NCBI RefSeq assembly: GCF_039543245.1
Contig: NZ_BAABJJ010000034.1
Location: 62,001-126,000, forward strand
Length of the DNA: 64,000 nucleotides
Source of the DNA: Algibacter_G agarivorans
GTDB lineage: Bacteria > Bacteroidota > Bacteroidia > Flavobacteriales > Flavobacteriaceae
Direction: 5' to 3'
The notes below the pieces were generated by a model. The model was not told the DNA's origin and did not search any database. It was given only the letters and a program-made list of their open reading frames with translations. Shown here piece after piece: positions 26,097-35,016 of the stretch (within the stretch, counting starts at the first letter, position 1; every line of letters begins with the position of its first letter). Position numbers and translations under genes: made by a program.

Positions 26097-28148
26097 CTAC
26101 TTCCCTACAACCAAACTTTTAATTACGGTATATCCAGTATGAGCATCTTTAACAGACACAAAATAAATACCATCTAAATACCCGCTTATATTTAAAGGAA
26201 CCAATTTGCTTATACCTAAGTCGCTCGAATTAATATCTTTGCTATAAATCAAGACATTCAATAAGCTATACACACTAACGCTTACATCTTTACTTCCAAA
26301 TTCAGATAAATCAACATTAACTATTTCTTTACTAGGGTTAGGAAACAATCCTATTTTACTGGCAACTGGAGCCGTTCTGGTAACAGTGATTGCATTAGAT
26401 AAACTAAAGCACCCTGACAAACTAGCCACCAAGTGATCGCCTTCAGCGGGAGGCTCTAGCCCTAGTAAACCATCTGCATAACTTAAATGCCAAACTTTAC
26501 AAACACCGACTCCTAATGCATTAAAATCTGGATCTGTATAAGAGTTTGGTAAGTCAAGAATAATAGTAGCCTCTTCATTAGTAATGACCCATTGTGATTT
26601 ATCTCCTATATTATCTTTTAGCGTTATAGCTTCATTGGGAATTTTATCTGCTACCTCATCAATGGTAAAAGCAAAGGGGCCTCCTTCTATAACGCCTCCA
26701 TGAACGCCATTTCTGATGACGGTAATTGGATTGGACAAATCAAAACAACCTGTTAAATCTGCCGCATTCATTCCAACTTCCGCACCGGTCAATCCATCCT
26801 CAAAACTTAAATGCCATATGAGACAAACACCTTCTCCAGCTCCTTCCAAATCAAATGGTGGTCCAGATGGCAGCCCTAAAATATTTAAATCGGTATCTGT
26901 TATTACCCAAGCCGAATTGTCTCCCATAATATCGTCTGAAAGTGTGACATCAAAAGCATCTGAATTTCCATCTCCTGCACAGATTTCAATCTCTGTTGCA
27001 CCGCCTACTATCGCTATTTGCCCACCATGAACGCCATTTCTGGCGACGGTAATTGGATTGGACAAATCAAAACAACCTGCTAAATCTGCCGCATTCATTC
27101 CAACTTCCGCACCGGTCAATCCATCCTCAAAACTTAAATGCCATATGAGACAAACACCTTCTCCAGCTCCTTCCAAATCAAATGGTGGCCCAGATGGCAG
27201 CCCTAAAATATTTAAATCGGGATCTGTTATTACCCAAGCGGAATTATCTCCCATTATATCATCTGAAAGCGTGACATCAAAAGCATCTGAATTTCCATCT
27301 CCTGCACAGATTTCAATCTCTGTTGCACCGCCAACTATCGCTATTTGCCCACCATGAACGCCATTTCTGGTGACCGTAATTGGATTGGACAAATCAAAAC
27401 AACCTGTTATGTCTCCAGCATTTGTAATACCATCTAAATTCACATTTTCAGCATAACTTAAATTCCAAATTAAGCAAACGCCTTCTCCCGCACCTTCCAG
27501 ATCAAATGGTGGTGCATCGGGAGTTGCTAAAATATTTAAGTCTAAATCTGTTATTACCCATAACATATCTGGACCTTCAGCACCTGTTAAAGTAACGTTG
27601 AATGCATCACTATTACCATCTCCTGCACAGATTTCTATTTCCGTTCCACCGCCTTCTATTTCTAAATAGCCTCCTTTAGGCTGTTGGATTTTTGTTACTT
27701 CAATATAATTTGACAAATCATATTTACCTTTTAAATCCGACAGATTCACTACATGCTTATGCCAAAATGGATCTACTAGTGGTTTTATGCCATTATACGA
27801 TAAATGCCATATTCTACAGTTCCCTGGAGGCGCACTATCAAAATCAAATGGTGGCTGTTCTGGAAGTTCTAAGATATTGTTTTCATCATCTGTAATAATC
27901 CACTGCTTAACGCGCCCTGAAGCCTCGGTAAGTTGAACATCAATAAGGTCTGCGACACCATCCCCCACACAAACAGTCGTATCATCTAAAGCCAAAATAA
28001 TCCCTCCATCAACATGACTGTTCTCGTTGGCATTGGGGTTTTGAGCATTAATGACAAAACAAAAAGCCATTAAAGCAAAAGTTAATACTATATTTTTTAA
28101 ATTTCTAAACAAGCGACTTGGGGGTCTCATGTGTATTTTTTCTTTCAT
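26097..28148 (-). CDS. Secreted repeat protein with T9SS sorting domain
   Basis: A 683-residue exported protein: signal peptide near residues 12-36 (ending VINAQ), then five repeats of about 109 residues, then a type A T9SS C-terminal domain (KIGLFPNPSKEIVNVDL to SLVVGK). Each repeat has ICAGDGNSD, WVITD, NIL-LP--PPFDLEGAG and CLIWHLS signatures. Repeats 3 and 4 are almost identical in DNA (26706-27032 and 27033-27359, period 327 bp). It is probably surface-exposed or released, in the manner of gliding or adhesion proteins, but the ligand is unknown. Convergent with the glycosyltransferase gene; the upstream 95 bp hold its promoter. Confidence 0.85.
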   Translation of the reverse strand: MKEKIHMRPPSRLFRNLKNIVLTFALMAFCFVINAQNPNANENSHVDGGIILALDDTTVCVGDGVADLIDVQLTEASGRVKQWIITDDENNILELPEQPPFDFDSAPPGNCRIWHLSYNGIKPLVDPFWHKHVVNLSDLKGKYDLSNYIEVTKIQQPKGGYLEIEGGGTEIEICAGDGNSDAFNVTLTGAEGPDMLWVITDLDLNILATPDAPPFDLEGAGEGVCLIWNLSYAENVNLDGITNAGDITGCFDLSNPITVTRNGVHGGQIAIVGGATEIEICAGDGNSDAFDVTLSDDIMGDNSAWVITDPDLNILGLPSGPPFDLEGAGEGVCLIWHLSFEDGLTGAEVGMNAADLAGCFDLSNPITVARNGVHGGQIAIVGGATEIEICAGDGNSDAFDVTLSDDIMGDNSAWVITDTDLNILGLPSGPPFDLEGAGEGVCLIWHLSFEDGLTGAEVGMNAADLTGCFDLSNPITVIRNGVHGGVIEGGPFAFTIDEVADKIPNEAITLKDNIGDKSQWVITNEEATIILDLPNSYTDPDFNALGVGVCKVWHLSYADGLLGLEPPAEGDHLVASLSGCFSLSNAITVTRTAPVASKIGLFPNPSKEIVNVDLSEFGSKDVSVSVYSLLNVLIYSKDINSSDLGISKLVPLNISGYLDGIYFVSVKDAHTGYTVIKSLVVGK
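26706..27359 (-). repeat. Two near-identical 327-bp tandem repeats within the T9SS protein gene
   Basis: The units 26706-27032 and 27033-27359 differ at only a few bases and keep frame (109 codons). A more diverged third unit follows at 27360. The identity points to recent duplication or gene conversion and allows copy-number change. Confidence 0.9.
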
Positions 28149-28243
28149 AACTACTTGATTGTTAATTAATATGAAGATATAAAGTACAAAAAAATATTAA
28201 AATTTTAGGTAGCTTTTATTTAACAAACATAAATATTCGTTAA

Positions 28244-29053
28244 TCAGTAAAAATCCCAATCTTGATAGCTATTTGAAGCCTCTAATTTTGTTTCAATGCT
28301 ATCCTCCAATGCAGGAAAAAAATCGACTCCTGTGAGCGCTTCTATTTCATCTACTGAAACAACAAATTCATATAAAGGTCGATCTGAATCTGTATGTGGT
28401 ATTAAAAAGGCAATCATTTTTGTTTTACCAGTATTGTTATCAATTAAAACCTTGTAAAATTGATTGGGTACTGAAACATCTTCATCTCCAATGGTTTTCA
28501 TATTCCCCTTTAAAACACCTCCAGTTACCACAAAAACACCATCGTATTTTCTTGCCCAATACCGTATTTTTTGTTCCAAAGTGTTCCATAAACCAGCATT
28601 AAACTGATGCTCCTGCGGACTAATATTACTGGTTAAAAAAGTTTCGTCATGAGCTGATTTGCTATAACGCCTATCTCCTGCTGGACAAAGATGCCCACGG
28701 TCATAACCAGATTTTTTATAATTGCGCCAATTGGCTGCACCTGTTTTTACAGATTTATCAATTTCAAAATAAGGACGCTTATGATTGGTGTTTGAAAGAT
28801 GAGATTTCTTCAATTCATAAGCTACCCATTCTGATTGTTCATGCTCCTCGTTATAGGATAATGAATACCCTTCATGATGTACAATCTGCCCCGTTGTACT
28901 TGTTGGCAAAAAGTATTCGTTAGTATCTGTTTTAGTGGTTTGTCCTTCCGAGACGATTTCAGCTTTTTCTTCTTCTCCTAAAAAATGTTCATAAGCATAA
29001 ACGCCCAAAACAATAATTATAGCTATAACAGAATATAATGTACGTTTATTCAT
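28244..29053 (-). CDS. DNA/RNA non-specific endonuclease
   Basis: A 269-residue nuclease of the beta-beta-alpha metal (NUC1) family. An N-terminal hydrophobic segment (residues 7-20) without a lipobox suggests a membrane-anchored, periplasm-facing or secreted enzyme. The catalytic DRGH is at 118-121 in DRGHLCPAGDR; SNISPQEHQFNAGLWNTLE supplies the conserved Asn that holds the metal. Its ATG overlaps the stop codon of the PafA-type phosphatase gene by one base, so translation is coupled. Together they would free phosphate from extracellular nucleic acids. Confidence 0.92.
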   Translation of the reverse strand: MNKRTLYSVIAIIIVLGVYAYEHFLGEEEKAEIVSEGQTTKTDTNEYFLPTSTTGQIVHHEGYSLSYNEEHEQSEWVAYELKKSHLSNTNHKRPYFEIDKSVKTGAANWRNYKKSGYDRGHLCPAGDRRYSKSAHDETFLTSNISPQEHQFNAGLWNTLEQKIRYWARKYDGVFVVTGGVLKGNMKTIGDEDVSVPNQFYKVLIDNNTGKTKMIAFLIPHTDSDRPLYEFVVSVDEIEALTGVDFFPALEDSIETKLEASNSYQDWDFY

Positions 29054-30738
29054 TAATCAAAAACAAATTCTAGCGGTTGCCCAATAGCAGCATTAGGAAA
29101 ACTAATATCTAAAAGTGCCGACATGGTCGGTGCTATATCGGTTATTTCTGTTTTTTGCAAGGTCTGTCCGTGCTTAATGCCTTTACCAAAGAATAAAAGC
29201 GGCACATGAGTATCGTAATTTAAACCTGAATGATGATCTGTACCTGTTCGATTCCAAGGCGTATCTTTAAAGACTTCAGGATTATAAACAAACAATAAAT
29301 CACCTGAACGCTTTTGATTATGCCCATTCTTTAAAAGTGTCTCTAAAAACCCTTCAGGCCCCTCAAAATGATTTATTTTACTGGTCATGTAAACTTTATC
29401 AATAAGGTCGTATTTCAATAATTGTTGAGATGTAATTTCTTTTAAATATTCTAGATCTAAATTGTTATCATATATTTTATCATGACTAAAATAAATTTGA
29501 TTGTTAATCCGGCTTAATATTAAATCTGAAACCTGAACTTTATTTTCTAAAAACGCATTCAACTCGTCAAACATTTTACTTTCATTAAAAAGACCTGCAG
29601 GAATTTTATTAGACAATAGATAATATGGCACATAAGGAGCACCGTGATCTGAAGTTAAAAATACCGTATAATGATCTTTCCCTACTTTTTCATCTAGTGC
29701 ATTAAACAATCGTTTTAAATCTATGTCCAAACGCAAATAAGTATCCTCTGTTTCTTTTGCATTCACTCCAAAATCATGCCCTACTTTATCTGTGCTTGAG
29801 TAGCCAATTGTTAAAACATCTGTAATATTATCTTTTCCAAGATTCTCTGCAGAAATAGCTTCTATTGCGAAATCGGTAATTAAACTATTACCATAAGGAC
29901 TTTCAGCAATAATTTTAAAATTACCATTTTGAGTTTTTAATTTTTCCAAATCATATGGAAATGTTGCATTTTCTTTTCCTCTAAAAATTCTTTCAAACGT
30001 ATTTAAATCTTCACCGCTTTCTGTGTAAGAATTAATATCATACAACGTATTCCAAACCTTAAAATAGGATTCTGTAATATTTGATGAATTAAAATCCTTA
30101 ACCCATTGAGGTAAGTCGTTCATATAAAAAGAACTCGTGATCCAGTTACCATTCCCACCATGATCATAATCCCACCAGTACGCTGCATTTGCAGTATGAC
30201 CCGCGGATAAAATAGCGCCTCTATGCTTTATAGAAATCCCAATTGTTTTTCCTCTCATTTGACTAAACAATCTGTTTTCATCAGCAAATGTAGTCGTTAA
30301 CATTCTTCTTGGCGACCTCTTCCCATCTTTAGCATCCTCATTATCAGTCCCAATGGCTTTTACATTTTTATCTTCAACACAATTTACATTAGACCCTAAC
30401 TTTCTATCGAACCAATTGTTCCCTATAATACCATGGTATTTGGGTGTAGCTCCTGTAAATACCGAAGCATGACCAGGTCCCGTTTTTGTTGGTATATAAT
30501 TATAATGGTTGTTCTTGCAGTTATAACCCTCTCGCATCATGCGTTTAAAACCACCGTCGCCATATTTATTATAAAATCGAGTTAAATAGTCATATCGCAT
30601 TTGGTCTATCACAATGCCTACTACCAACTTTGGTTTTTCGATTACACTTTCATTTTTATTTGAAACTACTTCATTTTGAGCTTTACAAGAAAAACAAAGT
30701 ATAATTGCTATTACAGGGAAGAATAAATTTTTTATCAT
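29053..30738 (-). CDS. PafA-type alkaline phosphatase lipoprotein
   Basis: A phosphomonoesterase of the alkaline phosphatase superfamily. I take the ATG at 30738 (30744 is also possible); the longer frame up to 30768 would include the -7 box. The signal peptide ends in LCFSC (lipoprotein). Metal ligand D in VGIVIDQMRYDY, nucleophile Thr in KTGPGHAS, Asn in GIIGNNW, and a KHR pair in ISIKHRGAI equal to the Lys and Arg that mark PafA enzymes over diesterases. TSDHGAPYVPYY supplies further metal ligands. Length about 561 residues, usual for PafA. First gene of a two-gene operon with the nuclease; phosphate-dependent regulation would be expected but no Pho box is evident. Confidence 0.9.
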   Translation of the reverse strand: MIKNLFFPVIAIILCFSCKAQNEVVSNKNESVIEKPKLVVGIVIDQMRYDYLTRFYNKYGDGGFKRMMREGYNCKNNHYNYIPTKTGPGHASVFTGATPKYHGIIGNNWFDRKLGSNVNCVEDKNVKAIGTDNEDAKDGKRSPRRMLTTTFADENRLFSQMRGKTIGISIKHRGAILSAGHTANAAYWWDYDHGGNGNWITSSFYMNDLPQWVKDFNSSNITESYFKVWNTLYDINSYTESGEDLNTFERIFRGKENATFPYDLEKLKTQNGNFKIIAESPYGNSLITDFAIEAISAENLGKDNITDVLTIGYSSTDKVGHDFGVNAKETEDTYLRLDIDLKRLFNALDEKVGKDHYTVFLTSDHGAPYVPYYLLSNKIPAGLFNESKMFDELNAFLENKVQVSDLILSRINNQIYFSHDKIYDNNLDLEYLKEITSQQLLKYDLIDKVYMTSKINHFEGPEGFLETLLKNGHNQKRSGDLLFVYNPEVFKDTPWNRTGTDHHSGLNYDTHVPLLFFGKGIKHGQTLQKTEITDIAPTMSALLDISFPNAAIGQPLEFVFD

Positions 30739-30755
30739 AGTCATAAATATCAATT

Positions 30756-30763
30756 CAAAAATA
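30756..30763 (-). promoter_or_regulatory. -7 box of the pafA-like gene
   Basis: Minus-strand TATTTTTG, an exact TAnnTTTG match. It lies within the longest open frame and so excludes the start at 30768, favouring ATG 30744 or 30738. Confidence 0.6.
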
Positions 30764-30822
30764 CACATTTTAAAATATCATAATTTAAAATTAAAGTTAA
30801 ATTGGTATATCTTTTTTTTACT

Positions 30823-30830
30823 TTAGCACG
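30823..30830 (+). promoter_or_regulatory. Probable -7 box of mlaE
   Basis: TACTTTAG (7 of 8 to TAnnTTTG) sits about 14 bp before the ATG at 30844 and inside the longer frame that begins with TTG at 30802, which supports the ATG as start. Position accurate to a base or two. Confidence 0.4.
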
Positions 30831-30843
30831 CAGATATGTTAAT

Positions 30844-31584
30844 ATGACTTACCTACATAATATTGGGGCTTATTTTATGATGATTGCCGAGATGTTTCGC
30901 AAGCCAACTAAGTGGTCTGTGATGAAGCAACTCATTTTAAAAGATATTGACGACTTAGTTATAGGCTCTCTTGGCATTGTGGCATTTATTGCTTTTTTTG
31001 TTGGTGGTGTTGTTACTATTCAAACCGCTTTAAATATAGACAACCCGCTAATACCCAAGTATTTAGTTGGATTCGCTACAAGACAATCTATTGTTTTAGA
31101 ATTTGCACCAACATTTATCTCGATAATTATGGCTGGTAAAGTAGGTTCTTTTATAACCTCTAGTATTGGTACTATGCGCGTTACAGAACAAATTGACGCC
31201 TTAGAAGTTATGGGCATAAACTCATTAAACTATCTTGTTTTCCCAAAATTCATAGCACTTACGCTATATCCTTTTGTTATTTCTATTGCTATGTTCTTAG
31301 GCATACTCGGTGGTATGGCAGCTTGTGTTTATGGTGGTTTCAGTTCGCTTGAAGATTATATTGTAGGTATCCAAACTGATTTTATTCCGTTTCATGTTAC
31401 TTATGCTTTTATAAAAACCTTTGTTTTTGCTTTTGTTTTGGCTACCATTCCATCTTTTCATGGTTATTATATGAAAGGTGGCGCGCTTGAAGTTGGTAAA
31501 GCTAGTACTACTTCGTTTGTTTGGACTAGTGTTGTTATTATTCTTTTAAATTATCTACTAACCCAAATGCTTTTAAGCTCATGA
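30844..31584 (+). CDS. mlaE: MlaE-family ABC transporter permease
   Basis: A 246-residue inner-membrane permease of the Mla phospholipid-transport system, which keeps outer-membrane lipid asymmetry. Five or six hydrophobic segments; FVGGVVTIQTA, EFAPTFISIIMAGKVGSFITSSIGTMRVTEQIDALEVMGIN is the hallmark MlaE stretch. The next gene, the ATPase, overlaps its stop by 4 bp (ATGA), showing a two-gene operon. An MlaD-type lipid-binding protein is not adjacent. Start at ATG 30844 chosen over TTG 30802 because the upstream part overlaps the promoter. Confidence 0.92.
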   Translation: MTYLHNIGAYFMMIAEMFRKPTKWSVMKQLILKDIDDLVIGSLGIVAFIAFFVGGVVTIQTALNIDNPLIPKYLVGFATRQSIVLEFAPTFISIIMAGKVGSFITSSIGTMRVTEQIDALEVMGINSLNYLVFPKFIALTLYPFVISIAMFLGILGGMAACVYGGFSSLEDYIVGIQTDFIPFHVTYAFIKTFVFAFVLATIPSFHGYYMKGGALEVGKASTTSFVWTSVVIILLNYLLTQMLLSS

Positions 31585-32348
31585 TTGAAGTTGAGAATTT
31601 ACATAAATCGTTTGGAGAAGCTCACATTCTGAAGGGCATAACCACCACTTTTGACAAAGGAAAAACCAATCTTATTATTGGGCAAAGTGGTTCCGGTAAA
31701 ACCGTTTTCCTGAAATGTTTACTAGGCTTATTTGATTACGAAGAAGGCTCAATAGCTTACGATGGAAAAATATTTGCTAAACTTACCGAAGATGAAAAAC
31801 GGAATATGCGCGCCAAGATTGGTATGGTTTTTCAAGGAAGTGCCTTGTTTGATTCTATGACTATTGCTGAAAATGTGATGTTTCCACTACGTATGTTTAC
31901 CAAACAAAGTAAAAGCGAAATGGAAGACCGAGTAGACTTTGTTTTAAAACGAGTAAATCTTCCTGATGCACATAATAAAATGCCAAGTGAGGCTTCTGGA
32001 GGTATGCAAAAACGCGTAGCCATAGCCAGAGCTATTGTCAATAACCCTAAATATTTATTTTGCGATGAACCCAATTCCGGTTTAGACCCAAAAACGGCTA
32101 TTGTTATTGATAACCTTATTAAAGAGATTACTGAAGAATATCAAATAACTACCGTAATAAACTCCCATGATATGAATTCTGTTATGGAAATAGGCGAAAA
32201 AATTGTATTTCTAAAAGATGGATTAAAAGCTTGGGAAGGCTCTAAAGACACTATTTTTAAAACGGATAACGAAGTTGTTACAGACTTTGTTTACTCTTCT
32301 AATTTATTCAAAAAAGTCCGTAAAATGTATCTTGAAGAAAATCAGTAA
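31581..32348 (+). CDS. mlaF: MlaF-family ABC transporter ATPase
   Basis: A 255-residue cytoplasmic ATPase that powers the MlaE permease. Walker A GQSGSGKT (34-41), signature SGGMQKRVA, Walker B YLFCDEP, and the NSHDMNSV switch histidine are intact. The degenerate signature SGGMQ rather than SGGQ is normal for MlaF. It overlaps mlaE by 4 bp. It is convergent with the DUF389 gene with one base between stop codons, and no terminator is visible there. Confidence 0.94.
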   Translation: MIEVENLHKSFGEAHILKGITTTFDKGKTNLIIGQSGSGKTVFLKCLLGLFDYEEGSIAYDGKIFAKLTEDEKRNMRAKIGMVFQGSALFDSMTIAENVMFPLRMFTKQSKSEMEDRVDFVLKRVNLPDAHNKMPSEASGGMQKRVAIARAIVNNPKYLFCDEPNSGLDPKTAIVIDNLIKEITEEYQITTVINSHDMNSVMEIGEKIVFLKDGLKAWEGSKDTIFKTDNEVVTDFVYSSNLFKKVRKMYLEENQ

Positions 32349-32349
32349 C

Positions 32350-33831
32350 TTAATCTCTCCTAACTCTTATTTTATCAGTCTTCAGTTCTTGTTTCAACCA
32401 CAATAATAATTCGCCTTCTTTAACAGCAACAATACTGTCATTCAGCGCAGGTTTCCATCTCACACTAGCAATAGTTAACGTATCTACTTTTATAAAATCC
32501 TGTGATTCTAGCATTTTAGCATAACCAAAATAGTCTAAATCGTTAAATCTTATTTTAGCATCTTTAGCCAAAGAAGAAAAGGCTATACCATTTGAAGCAT
32601 TTTGGGCTTCTAGTTGTTGGTTAAGTCCAGAAATATTTTCTTGTAATTCACTTATTTCTTTATGTAATCCAGAGATTATATTGTCTTTTTTATCAAGTTC
32701 AATGATCGCTCTATCATAGGCATTGGAAATTTTATCAAAACTTCTATTCTTATTCCCACTAATCTCTAAATCAAAATCGCTAATCTTATCATAACCTTTT
32801 AGCTCATTACGCAAATCCGCTTCCGTAGCTTCGGCAATTTCACCATTAAAGTAAAGTGTAATTTTTTTGTCTTTTGTATTTAGTGTTCCATTTTGAAACC
32901 AGAGTTCCCGATTGGACTTTACTTCGTCAGCTAAAAAATTATTATAATCGTTATCAAAACCACTATTTTTTAACACTCTTAAAAAGGTAATAGTTGGATA
33001 AATCATAACCAAAAAGGCTACTAAAGCAGCAAATCTTGCTATACGTCTTCGCTTTGCGGAATTGGCATACTTTAGCATTGGAAATCGAAGCACCTTGAGT
33101 ACTATAAAAGTTGCTAAAGCAATAAATATGGTGTTAATGGTAAACAAATTCATCGCCCCTAAAAAATAAGACCAATTACCATCTGCCAATCCATAACCCG
33201 CTGTACATAATGGCGGCATTAAAGCTGTAGCAATAGCCACACCAAATATTACAGAGGCAATGGTTCCTTTTTTAGTACGTGCAATAATTAAAGCTAAACC
33301 GCCAAAGAAGGCAATTAGAACATCCCGAATATCGGGCTTTACACGACCCAATAATTCTGAAGTTTCCTGATTTCCAAGAGGGAAAAATTTAAAAAATAAA
33401 TATGCGGTTAATAAACTTAGCACAATCATTATTGCTAAGTTGATAAGTGATTTTTTTAAGGTATCGATATCATTAATTGCAATGGACATTCCAATCCCAA
33501 GGATTGGACCCATTAATGGCGAAATTAACATGGCTCCAATTACAACCGCAGTAGAATCTGCATTTAAGCCAACAGACGCTACAAATATAGAACAGATTAA
33601 AATCCAAGCTGTTGCACCTTTAAACGAAATATCGCCTTTTATGGCAGCTATAGTTGCATCTCTATCTGTATCATCTCGAAAGTCTAGGAGCTCGCTTAAA
33701 AAAGTCCTAACACTTACGAATAAGCCTTTAGCGTCTTGTTTTACAGCTTCCTTTTTTTCTTCTACAGCTTTATCCTTATCTAATTGTTGCTGTTCTTCTT
33801 CCGAAAAATCAAACTTACTTTCTTCACTCAT
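32350..33831 (-). CDS. DUF389 (TIGR00341) membrane protein
   Basis: A 493-residue protein with a charged N-terminal tail, then six to seven hydrophobic segments; MLISPLMGPILGIGMSIAINDIDTLKKS and TALMPPLCTAGYGLADG are typical of DUF389. The C-terminal 200 residues are soluble and contain a coiled coil (ELDKKDNIISGLHKEISELQ, about 385-420). The function of the family is not known. It starts 2 bp after manC on the same strand, so it is the last gene of the seven-gene run from 40562. Confidence 0.85.
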   Translation of the reverse strand: MSEESKFDFSEEEQQQLDKDKAVEEKKEAVKQDAKGLFVSVRTFLSELLDFRDDTDRDATIAAIKGDISFKGATAWILICSIFVASVGLNADSTAVVIGAMLISPLMGPILGIGMSIAINDIDTLKKSLINLAIMIVLSLLTAYLFFKFFPLGNQETSELLGRVKPDIRDVLIAFFGGLALIIARTKKGTIASVIFGVAIATALMPPLCTAGYGLADGNWSYFLGAMNLFTINTIFIALATFIVLKVLRFPMLKYANSAKRRRIARFAALVAFLVMIYPTITFLRVLKNSGFDNDYNNFLADEVKSNRELWFQNGTLNTKDKKITLYFNGEIAEATEADLRNELKGYDKISDFDLEISGNKNRSFDKISNAYDRAIIELDKKDNIISGLHKEISELQENISGLNQQLEAQNASNGIAFSSLAKDAKIRFNDLDYFGYAKMLESQDFIKVDTLTIASVRWKPALNDSIVAVKEGELLLWLKQELKTDKIRVRRD

Positions 33832-33833
33832 AA

Positions 33834-34916
33834 TTAGCCATATTGTTCTCCAAATTTCTCTTTAACCTGTTGGAGAGTTTTCTTTATATCTTGTTCTTTA
33901 GACTTAGGAAAGATAAGCAAAACTTCGTCTTTATCAACAATAATGTAATCTTGCAAACCATCAACAACAACAATTTTATCATCTTTGGTTCTTATCATAT
34001 TGCCTGATGCATCTTCTACTAATGTCCTGGCATTCACTACAGTATTACCAGATTCATCCTTATCTAATTTATCATATAAGCTCCCCCATGTCCCTAAATC
34101 GTTCCAATCAAATTCAGCAGCAATAACATGTACATTAGTGGATTTCTCCATAATGGCATAATCCACAGATATGTTTTCTGCTTTTGGGTAATTATCTCTA
34201 ATAAAGTCGTATTCAAACTCTGTATTGTAAACAGAAATTCCCGTTTTAAATAATTCAAACAATTCAGGTTGATTATTTTGAAATGCTCCAACAACACTTT
34301 TTACACTCCACATAAAAATACCAGCATTCCATAAGAAATTACCCTGCGCAATGAATTCTTTGGCGGTTTTATAATCTGGTTTTTCTCTAAATTGATTTAC
34401 TGACTTTATCGCTTCTACGGAATTTTTATCGTATTCAATATAACCATATCCAGTATTTGGAAAATTGGGCTGAATGCCCAAGGTCATTAACGCATTATTC
34501 TCTGAACAGAAATTAAAAGCTTGCTGAACATTTTCTGCAAAAGTTTGCTCATCTTCAATCCAATGATCACTTGGCGCAACAATCATGACAGCATCTGGGT
34601 TTTCTTTCTGGATTTTTAGCGATGCATATAGAATACAAGGTGCTGTATTACGCATGGCGGGTTCTAAAACCACTTGCCTTTGCTCAACTTCTGGCAACTG
34701 CTCTAAAACCAAATCATTATAACGGGCATTGGTTAAAATGAAAATATTTTCTTTTGGAATTATATGTGCTAAACGATTAAATGTTTTCTGTATCAGTGTA
34801 TCACCTGTTCCAAGCATATCATGAAATTGCTTTGGAAAATCCTGTGTACTAACCGGCCAAAATCTAGAGCCTACACCTCCTGCCATTAAAATGGCATAAT
34901 AGTTTTTATCTTTCAT
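33834..34916 (-). CDS. manC: Mannose-1-phosphate guanylyltransferase
   Basis: A 360-residue nucleotidyltransferase that makes GDP-mannose for glycans. AILMAGGVGSRFWPVS (8-23) is the GTP/sugar-phosphate loop; FPKQFHDMLG and EKPDYKTA (FREKP sugar-binding motif) follow, and NAGIFMWSV is characteristic. It lacks the extra phosphomannose isomerase domain, so it is monofunctional. The 100 bp upstream to the SprT-like gene contain a small palindrome; with DUF389 it forms a tight pair. Confidence 0.93.
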   Translation of the reverse strand: MKDKNYYAILMAGGVGSRFWPVSTQDFPKQFHDMLGTGDTLIQKTFNRLAHIIPKENIFILTNARYNDLVLEQLPEVEQRQVVLEPAMRNTAPCILYASLKIQKENPDAVMIVAPSDHWIEDEQTFAENVQQAFNFCSENNALMTLGIQPNFPNTGYGYIEYDKNSVEAIKSVNQFREKPDYKTAKEFIAQGNFLWNAGIFMWSVKSVVGAFQNNQPELFELFKTGISVYNTEFEYDFIRDNYPKAENISVDYAIMEKSTNVHVIAAEFDWNDLGTWGSLYDKLDKDESGNTVVNARTLVEDASGNMIRTKDDKIVVVDGLQDYIIVDKDEVLLIFPKSKEQDIKKTLQQVKEKFGEQYG

Positions 34917-35016
34917 ATTTTGTTATCTCACGAAAGTGAGAATCTTTTTGTTTCTGTAATTCCTTTAAATCGTTATTTTAAAATTTTGGAAATACGATTG
35001 TACATTTAGTTTTCAT

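Noticed and set aside
26716..27357. Two nearly identical plus-strand frames of about 100 codons (26716-27030 and 27058-27357)
   Set aside because: They are antisense shadows of the duplicated 327-bp repeats of the T9SS protein gene; the repeat explains both the openness and the identity.
30739..30768. Longer N-terminus of the PafA-type phosphatase
   Set aside because: The extra codons contain the promoter -7 box and would bury the lipoprotein signal.
33440..33865. 141-codon plus-strand frame
   Set aside because: Antisense to the DUF389 gene, with low-complexity Ser-rich composition and no start context.
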